A program made the position numbers and the translations under genes. The notes beneath the pieces were generated by a model that was not told the DNA's origin, did not search any database, and saw only the letters and a program-made list of their open reading frames with translations. This document shows positions 57,488 through 64,000 of a DNA stretch of 64,000 nt, piece after piece. Every line of letters starts with the position of its first letter. Position 1 is the stretch's first letter. The stretch is from assembly GCF_036711975.1 (NCBI RefSeq), contig NC_091976.1:3472001-3536000 (forward strand), given 5' to 3'. The stretch comes from Onthophagus taurus (lineage: Eukaryota; Arthropoda; Insecta; Coleoptera; Scarabaeidae).

Positions 57488-58015
57488 TGGAGTTTAATAA
57501 GCCAATGCCCTTGGTCTTTGAGGGAAACCTTGCGGCGAACTATAAAACGTTCGAAACAGAAATAAATGTATACCTAACAGCAACAGAAACAAAGAAAAAA
57601 CCAAAAGAAGTGCAGGTGGCGATATTAAAAAACCTAATAGGAAGAGAAGCATTATTAAAATATGAATCAATTAAAACTGTGAAACCCGAAGAGGAGTCTA
57701 TGGAAAAGATTTTAGAAGCATTAAAAGAATATTGCGTTCCCAAAGCGAATCAGACGGTACAGTTGTTCAAGTTCTTTAAAAGGAAACAAGAAGATAATGA
57801 AAGTTTTGAATCATTTTATGCAGATTTAAAAAAACTAGTAAGGTTATGTGAATTTGAGACCCAAGAAGATAAATTATTAAAATCCCAAATAATTCTCGGA
57901 GTGAAATCAAGAGGACTTCAAGAAAGACTCTTAAGGGAGGACATCTTGTTAGAAAAAGTAGTTGAATTTTGCAGATCGGTAGAATTGGCAGATATAAATT
58001 ACCGGCAGATAAATT
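57488..58015 (+). pseudogene. Gypsy-type gag fragment
   Basis: The frame reads MEFNKPMPLVFEGNLAANYK, EVQVAILKNLIGREAL, TVQLFKFFKRKQEDNESFES and LRLCEF-like LVRLCEFETQEDKLL, the Gag capsid region of a Gypsy-family element. The frame stays open upstream to 57376, but the natural start is probably 57488. It ends at a short duplication ATAAATTACCGGCAG (about 57996-58023), after which the zinc knuckle and pol are missing. Pol remnants at 59140-59640 may belong to the same element. Confidence 0.75.
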
Positions 58016-58209
58016 ACCGGCAGAAATTTTTTATTTTTAACGGTCAAATTTATTATTTTTTTTTAATTGTCCACATCTGCCTCCCTCTCCCCTACTTGGT
58101 CCATTGACATTTTTTGAGAACATTTTGCAGTCACAAAACTTCCGGCGATCTACTATTATCTTAGTTGATTTTAATATAAACGTAAATGGTGATACTATGT
58201 ATGCATCAA
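58016..58209. other. Short AT-rich spacer
   Basis: Nothing supportable seen. Confidence 0.3.
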
Positions 58210-58945
58210 GACTGATTAGCTTAAGGGGTTACCCCACCTTACTGAAACAGAAAACTGACGTATGAATTTACACCTAATAAAGATACTGAGTCAGAAATCG
58301 TACTGAAAACACTGAGAGGTGAAATAGACCCCCACCTACTGGGGATACGGATTGAAAATATAACAAAAACCAAACAAATTAAGCTTAGAATCGCAATTAC
58401 AGAAAAAAGGGAAGGCGCTGCGGAAAAGTTTAGAAAGTTAATAGAGGAGAAAGTTGAAAAAATTGCCAGAATGACGATTAGAGAGACAAACCAAAAAACC
58501 ATAATAATTAAAAACCTGGACACGGCTACTGAAGAAAAAGAAGTATATAAGGCAAAGAACACTAAAGCTAAAGGGAACAAGATTAAAGAGAGAGAAGAAC
58601 TCACGGAGACAGGAGGGGAAAATGAAGAAATGGAGACGGAAGAACCTCCAAACAGCGAAGAATGGATAGTACAACAGACGAAAAAGAAAAGGAAAGATAA
58701 CTAATACCAAACTGCCGACAGGGAAGAAGGAAAAATGAGCGATAGATCCGATGATAGCGGGGAAGGCTCAAAAATGGGGGAAACAAGTACCCAACTTGCT
58801 AGGAAAATGGCGGGGAAGATAAGAAACGAAAAAGAACGAGGGAACAAAACGAAAACCTATATTAAGGCGAACAGAAGGAAAAATAAAGTGGAGGGCGAGG
58901 GGACTAAAGTCATAAAAGTATTACAGATAAATGTACAAACATAAG
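58210..58945 (+). pseudogene. LINE ORF1 C-terminal part and start of ORF2 (R1-type)
   Basis: ORF1 frame: DTESEIVLKTLRGEIDP, IRIENITKTKQIKLRIA, REGAAEKFRKLIEEKVEKIA, KTIIIKNLDTATEEKEV, the arrangement of R1/Jockey-group ORF1 before its zinc knuckles, which are missing. It ends at 58704. Shortly after, VIKVLQINVQT (about 58912-58942) resembles the opening of an endonuclease ORF2, followed at once by a stop. Both ends are truncated. It sits between the Gypsy gag and pol fragments, so it probably inserted into that element. Confidence 0.6.
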
Positions 58946-59139
58946 TTTAGAAGATGGATGAATATGGACCTGGAAAGATATAGGAGGGGAAAAAAAGAAA
59001 AAGTGTGTGCTCATCATTAAGTGGCTGCTAAGTGGCACTCAGTAACGAACCATTTTAGGACATGTGTTTATATAAACTTTTTTGCTTATTTTTAGTTGTA
59101 GAAAACGTCTATGGTATAGCCAGCCCAACATTTTTGTAA

Positions 59140-59640
59140 CACCCTTTATATTATACGATAATAACAATATTTGATATAGTAGTTTATGGAAATAACTTGA
59201 AGGAATGTCACCGTAATGTTCTAACAGTAATAAGTCGTTTGAGAAAATACAACGTAAAAGTGAAATGTAAATTTTATGAAAGCCAGGTTGAGGTTTTGGG
59301 TGATTTGATTGATTGTGAGGATGATTATCCAACAAAAGACATATTTTAACATATTTTAACCCAGATTCTATAACCGATGAAATATTAAGGCCGTATTTTA
59401 AAAGAAAACATGAAATGTCAGTAGAGAATGATTACTTATTAGTTGGAAACAAAACGATGGTACCAAAAAGTTTACAAAAGGATATTCTAAATCTATTTCA
59501 AGAACAACACTTAGGAATTATATGATCAAAAATGTTGATAAGAAGACATTCTCGGTGGCCTAGTATGAACAAAGATTTGGAAAATCATATAAGCACTTGT
59601 TCTGTATGTGAAGAAACACATCCTCAACGAGCCCTGCGAA
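59140..59640 (+). pseudogene. Gypsy-type pol fragment (RT end fused to integrase zinc domain)
   Basis: About 59170-59330 reads DIVVYGNN, ECHRNVLTVISRLRKYNVKV and VEVLGDLID, the tail of a Gypsy reverse transcriptase just after the YxDD box. It jumps directly to the integrase H2C2 zinc domain (ILRPYFKRKHEMSVENDYL, NLFQEQHLGI, a TGA, WPSMNKDLENHISTCSVC). RNase H is deleted. It is inactive. Confidence 0.8.
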
Positions 59641-59718
59641 ACCATACACACCGCGGAATTTCGCCACCCACCGCCATATTTGCAGCCAATCAAACTAACC
59701 TCGCTAATTAAGAGGTGC

Positions 59719-60145
59719 ATGCCAAACGTAGGATTTGACGATGTTTTAAACCAATTAAAGGGTGACTCTCAGTTTTTCATTAAACTCATACTGTTATTAA
59801 AACATAAAAAGATAAAATATCCTAGCGTGTTGTTAAAAGTACGAAATGAAAAATTTTTCCGAGGCATTTATGATATCAGAGAATACAAAATACCTAATCT
59901 CAAAAGTGAAGTTTTAAATCTTAAAAGTGTGTTTAGAGATTATATACACCATGCGAATTATTTCTGTCTATCATATACATCAGAAATATCAATGTATGCA
60001 GACGTGTGCATGAGAATTATCGTAGCAAATACTTTACAGACAAGGCGTAGGCTTTATGATAAACTGAAACGATTTAAAAACTTAGATTTCTTTCATCCTG
60101 AAGATTTGGTATCAAAAGATGCAAGTTTTATTGTTTATCCAGACA
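59719..60145 (+). pseudogene. Unrecognised coding segment, 5' half (interrupted by LINE)
   Basis: An open frame of about 142 codons from MPNVGFDDVLNQLKGD to FIVYPD. The frame is also open upstream to 59608, but that part overlaps the Gypsy fragment. It is hydrophilic and lysine-rich, with no zinc finger or membrane segment. Motifs: YPSVLLKVRNEKFFRGIYD, NYFCLSYTSEISMYADVCM, LYDKLKRFKNLDFFHPEDL. I do not recognise the family. At 60145 it is cut by an R1-type LINE, marked by the 14-bp duplication shared with 61956-61969; beyond that point the apparent continuation is LINE sequence. Confidence 0.4.
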
Positions 60146-61955
60146 TATATATATTCAGTCGTGTTTATGATTTCATAGCGAACGCACGCTTTTCGGCTGC
60201 GCTCGCAAGAAAACGTAAATTTCGGTGAAATTTTCGCGATTTAAAGCGAGTGTTGTGTTGGCCAACGTAAAGGACCATATTAGCATTAGTGTAGAGTTAG
60301 TTTAGTGATAATTAGTTTAAATTTGTGAAAGTTATTAACAATTTAGTGATTAAGTTTTGTGTCGGGTGTACGTAAGGACCAGAGTCGCTCACCGACTTCG
60401 AGTCAGTGTGCGACGAGAAAGGTCTCCGTGTGACAGGGAAAAGTACATAAAAGGACCGATTGGAAATTTCTTGACGTGACGTCAGAGGACGAACATATAC
60501 GGGGTGAGCATAGTCAATTTTATTATACCGTGTGGCGAAGTGGAAAAACGGTCGTATCTCCTAAACGGAAGCCCGGAGAGAAATTCTGAGGGTGGTTTTG
60601 CCCCCCTTATAAATGCCCCCATCTTTGGGAAGGGAACATTTTGGGTTGGGTGCGTAAAGTCAGAGAAATTGAAAAATCGGAAGCGGAGCGGAAGAAGGAT
60701 GCAGGAAGGAAGAAAGAAGGCGAAGTTCGCAAGAAAAAGGAGCCTGAAAGAAAGAAAGAAACTGGGAAGAAAGAAGAAGAAATGATGAAGGAGGAAGAAT
60801 TACGAAGAAAGAAGGCGGAAGAGACAAAGCAGAAGGTGGCGAAACTGGTAGCTGAAAAGGGGGCGGCGATGGCTGCGGAAGGGGAAAGGGACGTAGCAAA
60901 CTGGGATGTTGACTCGGACTCTGTTGTATCCTCTGAAGTTAGCGAGCCAATGCAGACGAGTGATGATCAAAGAAAGCAACAGAGAGATACGGATAGTGAA
61001 GGGGAAAGAGACAGAGAGTCCTCTAAAAAAGGTCTTGCTGCGGGTCCATCTTCGTCCGGGGTGAGGCCACGCCGGGGTGTTGTTCCGTCGGTATCTGAAA
61101 CAGAAAGGAAGATACTTATCAAACCGTTGGAGGGCTCCAAGGTCGCTAGCAGCGTAGTCGTTGAGGAGGAGATCTCCAAAGTGTTGAGGAATGAACTAAA
61201 GAACGTGAAGGTGAGGTCAATGAGAACAACGAGGAGTACAGGGATACTGTTGGAGGCGGCTGACAAGAGGGAGGTAAGTAAGATCCTATCCTGTAAAAAA
61301 ATCGGGGACAATTCTGTTCACCGCAAGGTATTGGTTTTAAATTTCTATGTTGGGTGGAGCTGATGAGAGTTGAGAGAGCGTGTGATTGTGGAGGATGGCT
61401 CTCCTGGTGTGCCGGGGGTTGGTCACCGCGGAGGAAGGTCTGGGTGCGGTACCGCCTTGGCAACGATCACTTGTATCCGTCTCCTGAGGGACTGCCGAAC
61501 GGAAACGTAAGCCTGCCCCTACTGTCATCAAGGCTTTTGGTAGCTATAAACGCTGAGCAAGGCTGAGATGGCAGAGGGAGGGCCGTTGGGCACCGCGCGG
61601 CTACGTGGATGGTAGGTGTGTGCCCTCCGGGGAGGGTTCGAGGGGTCGTGCCGGGGGTCTGGTCGTGGCCTGGGCTGGATGCCGCGGGAGTGGTTTTCGG
61701 TGCGGTGGCGAGTCGTCCTGGGTGAGTATGGCGGGAAGGTGTGAACTAATTGTTGTCCTGCGTTGGTCTTAGTCAGTGTAGCGCAGGTGAGTCGGCAGTG
61801 GTTTCCTGGTGCGTGGGGCCCCGCCTCCACGTGGCAGGGATGGTAACTTCTCCCTTCGGGGAGAAGGCAATGTGGGCGAGTATATATGAGAGGAGAGATT
61901 GAAGCGGCTATGGGCAATGCCCTGGTACCGCACGTTGTGTTGAGTCTGTGTTGTG
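60146..61955 (+). mobile_element. R1-clade-like LINE, internally deleted, 14-bp TSD
   Basis: Bounded by TGTTTATCCAGACA at 60132-60145 and 61956-61969. It has a leader (60146-60640), an ORF1 start, and then directly a GC-rich 3' UTR (about 61350-61955) with CTTCTCCCTTCGGGGAGAAG (mirror-type hairpin at about 61847) and GGTACCGCACGTTGTGTTGAG-like end. ORF1 zinc knuckles and the whole ORF2 are deleted. The GC content of the tail is far above the surroundings, as in R1/TRAS/Waldo-type elements. Clade call by ORF1 style and UTR. Confidence 0.65.
60641..61363 (+). pseudogene. R1-type ORF1 (Gag-like), truncated
   Basis: Starts with a highly charged lysine/glutamate coiled-coil-like region (residues about 5-75), then SDSVVSSEVSEPMQ, an acidic/serine stretch, and at residues about 155-225 the conserved block RKILIKPLEGSKVASSVVVE, NVKVRSMRTTRSTGILLEA. 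It runs into 3' UTR sequence after about 61330, so the zinc knuckles are lost. Confidence 0.65.
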
Positions 61956-61969
61956 TGTTTATCCAGACA

Positions 61970-62450
61970 GTGCTTCTACACCACTCAAGACTAATCAGAG
62001 GCAATTTACCCTGTAAACAATTAAAAAACAACGACGATATGAAGTGTGATGTAAGTGAAATTAAAAATAATAATGAGTTTAATAATACAAACGATCTCGT
62101 AAGCGAACACTTAACTGTTACTCTAGATTTCGGTTCCACATTTTGTCCCAGTACTAATTTTAATCTCAATTTGAAATAGTTGAATAATATGAATAGTACC
62201 AATAGTAACCGACTATAGTATCAAATTCGATGTGTCCACAAATGAAATAAATGTACCAAAGCCAATATTAAATTTGCCAGAACCTAACTTTAAACGTGTT
62301 TTACCCGAAGCTACTTGTAACAAGATTCTACAAGCTGCAACCTATAAACGTTGCACTATTCAAGAGGGATATTTTGTTTTGACAAATGCCGTTTGGGACA
62401 GTATACAGACAGAGGGCAACTTATTTCTCAAAACTACACATACGCGTTAA
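61970..62450 (+). pseudogene. Unrecognised coding segment, 3' half (after LINE)
   Basis: Downstream of the LINE duplication the sequence stays codon-like in shifting frames: NLPCKQLKNNDDMKCDVSEI and VTLDFGSTFCPSTNFNLNL, then from about 62230 NVPKPILNLPEPNFKRVLPE, CNKILQAATYKRCTIQEGYF and AVWDSIQTEGNLFLKT, stopping at 62450. I do not recognise it. Its position suggests it is the second part of the gene broken at 60145. Asparagine-rich. Confidence 0.35.
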
Positions 62451-62914
62451 GAAATAGAATAAATAAAATGATAAATAATACCAGTGTTTAAAAATAGGAA
62501 AAATTAAAAAAAAACAAGTAAAATTATAATTTTTGCCACTTCTCATAATTCTCGATAAACCAAAAGTTATGGTTTTCTCCTCATCGTGGGATTATTAAAG
62601 AAAACTTACGGGTTATGTGAAGGGCATTGAACGTAGTATTAAAAAGTAAACTTTGCTCAAAAAAACTGCAAAAGTGAAACTATCGCGAAAGCTAACACAA
62701 AAGTAATAAATTGTAGCAATCTTCAAAACATAAAATCAGACTCCACGATTAGAAAAATTAGTTCAGAAGGGAAATCCATCATGGATAGAGGTTCCGATGA
62801 TGTAAATAAAAATGCAGAAAGAAAACAAAAATTACATCAAAGAAGTGACAATTCCGTTTACCGTTAAAATGTATAGTTTCATAGTTTTTCATTGGGTTAT
62901 TGTACCTTGCAGGT
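62451..62914. other. Spacer before piggyBac remnant
   Basis: AT-rich. It ends in TACCTTGCAG, a possible splice acceptor at 62901-62912, in front of the piggyBac frame. Confidence 0.35.
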
Positions 62915-64000
62915 GCATTACGCATATCCAATTCCAATTTGGATGAGGTCTGATGTGTAGCATACGGAAATGGAATATTTCGTGCAACAATGTCACAACA
63001 ACGATTTAATTTTATGGCTTCGTGCCTTAGGTTCGATTGCAAAGAAACTAGAATTGAAAGAAGATTGATTGACAAACTCGCCCCTATACAAGAATTATGG
63101 GATATCTTTGTGAACAATTGTTTAGCATTCTATACGCCATATGAATACTGTATCATTGACGAGCAACTTGTTGCATTTCGTGGAAAGTGTCCGTTCCGTA
63201 TTTATATGGCTAGTAAACCAGATAAGTATGGTATTAAAATATTAATGATGAATGATTCCAAAACGTATTATATGGTAAATGCAATTCCCTATATCGGAAA
63301 AGTAAATCCAGAAAATGATTCGGTACCTACTTATTATGTCCGAAAGCTTTCAGAGCCTATTAAAGGAACTTCTCGGAATATAACATTTAATAATTGGTTT
63401 ACGTCAATACCATTAGCAGATATAATGTATAACGAATATCAGTTAACAATCCTTGGAACGTTAAGAAGAAACAAGAAAGAAATACCCCCTAAATTTATCA
63501 ATAAAAAGGGAGTAGGTACATCATTATTTGCATTTGATAGAAAGAAAACGCTTGTGTCCTATACACCAAAAAAAAAACAAAAATGTATTATTATTGTCAA
63601 CACTAAAACCCGATGCATCGATTAACCCCGATACCGGAAAGCCAAATCTGATACACACGTACAATGAAACTAAAGGGGGAACAGACACGTTTGACCAACT
63701 GTGCCATTCATACACTACTACCCGTAAAACCAGACGATGGCCTTTAAGATTTTGGTTCAATATTGTTGATACCAGTGGAGTAAATGCTTTAGTTTTGTTC
63801 TCTCTTGCAAACCCATATTGGAAAACAAAGAGATGTCATAATAGAAAATTCTTTTTAAAGGAATTAGGAATGGCTTTAATAAAACCTCATTTACAGGAGC
63901 GAATGCAAGTGACGACATTGCAAAAAACATTACGTGTTAAAATTTATGAAATCCTCAACAATGAAGAGTTACCCAAGCAAAGTGTTAACACTAATTTAGA
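62915..64000 (+). pseudogene. Second piggyBac transposase, runs off the window
   Basis: After a possible acceptor: ALRISNSNLDEV, a TGA, then YGNGIFRATMSQQRFNFMA. Core: CIIDEQLVAFRGKCPFRIYM (first D), FNNWFTSIPLADIMYNE (second position is N, not D: the family has CDNW), then a frameshift at the A-run near 63570-63600, and NETKGGTDTFDQLCHSYTTT (third D). It continues in frame to the edge (FFLKELGMALIKPHLQER). Stop, frameshift and the lost second aspartate make it inactive. It is a different lineage from the 41255 element. Confidence 0.8.

Noticed and set aside
61528-62202. A 224-codon minus-strand frame across the R1-type 3' UTR
   Set aside because: Proline/histidine-rich composition is what a GC-rich UTR gives in antisense, and it crosses the LINE target duplication, so it cannot be an old gene.

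Overview
The window is from an AT-rich animal genome, almost certainly an insect and plausibly a beetle. Four complete replication-dependent histone genes end in metazoan histone 3' stem-loops. The mobile-element mix (BEL/Pao, Jockey-, R1- and I-type LINEs, Tc1/mariner, piggyBac, Harbinger, several hATs, arthropod-type DUF4817 transposases) is typical of insects. Spliceosomal introns are visible in several elements. There is no prokaryotic gene organisation.

Host genes. A histone locus lies at 27.5-40.9 kb. H4(-)/H3(+) is one divergent pair (27548-28548) and H2B(-)/H2A(+) is a second (39768-40829). All four open frames are intact, and each has a consensus stem-loop 25-41 nt past its stop. About 11 kb of nested transposons separates the pairs, and no H1 is present. 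A 149-codon reading frame at 20454-20903(-), with one clear membrane segment, is the only other possible host gene. A further unrecognised coding segment at 59719-62450 was split by an R1-type LINE.

Layout. 0-1.4 kb: 3' end of a broken DUF7869 (transposase-like) gene. 1.8-2.6 kb: I-type LINE tail. 3.1-5.0 kb: apparently intact Tc1 transposon. 5.0-8.0 kb: hAT with 8-bp target duplication. 9.1-10.6 kb: dead Tc1 with Sleeping-Beauty-like IR/DR ends. 11.5-14.35 kb: two back-to-back giant foldback elements. 15-19.4 kb: remnants (IS630-type transposases, a hAT-like shell holding an RTE-type LINE, an arthropod repeat-encoded domain). 22.1-26.2 kb: a MITE, a Jockey LINE 5' end and another IS630-type element. 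27.3-40.9 kb: histone locus containing an almost pristine BEL/Pao retrotransposon (identical 206-bp LTRs, 1707-codon ORF), a MITE, and a Mutator-like foldback that carries a third Tc1. 41.3-44.0 kb: piggyBac disrupted by a MITE. 44.2-49.8 kb: Jockey RT fragment and a KIAA1586-like hAT gene. 50.1-52.7 kb: Harbinger whose two genes interlock on opposite strands through each other's introns. 52.8-64 kb: Harbinger, hAT, Gypsy, LINE and piggyBac fragments, with the R1 insertion into the unknown gene.

How it works together. The window is a histone gene cluster embedded in, and split by, nested transposable elements. Target duplications (TA, TTAA, TATA, 5, 8, 10 and 14 bp) let many boundaries be placed to the base and give relative ages. 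The BEL/Pao, the first Tc1 and the Harbinger look youngest. All family names come from motif recognition by eye; no database search was run.
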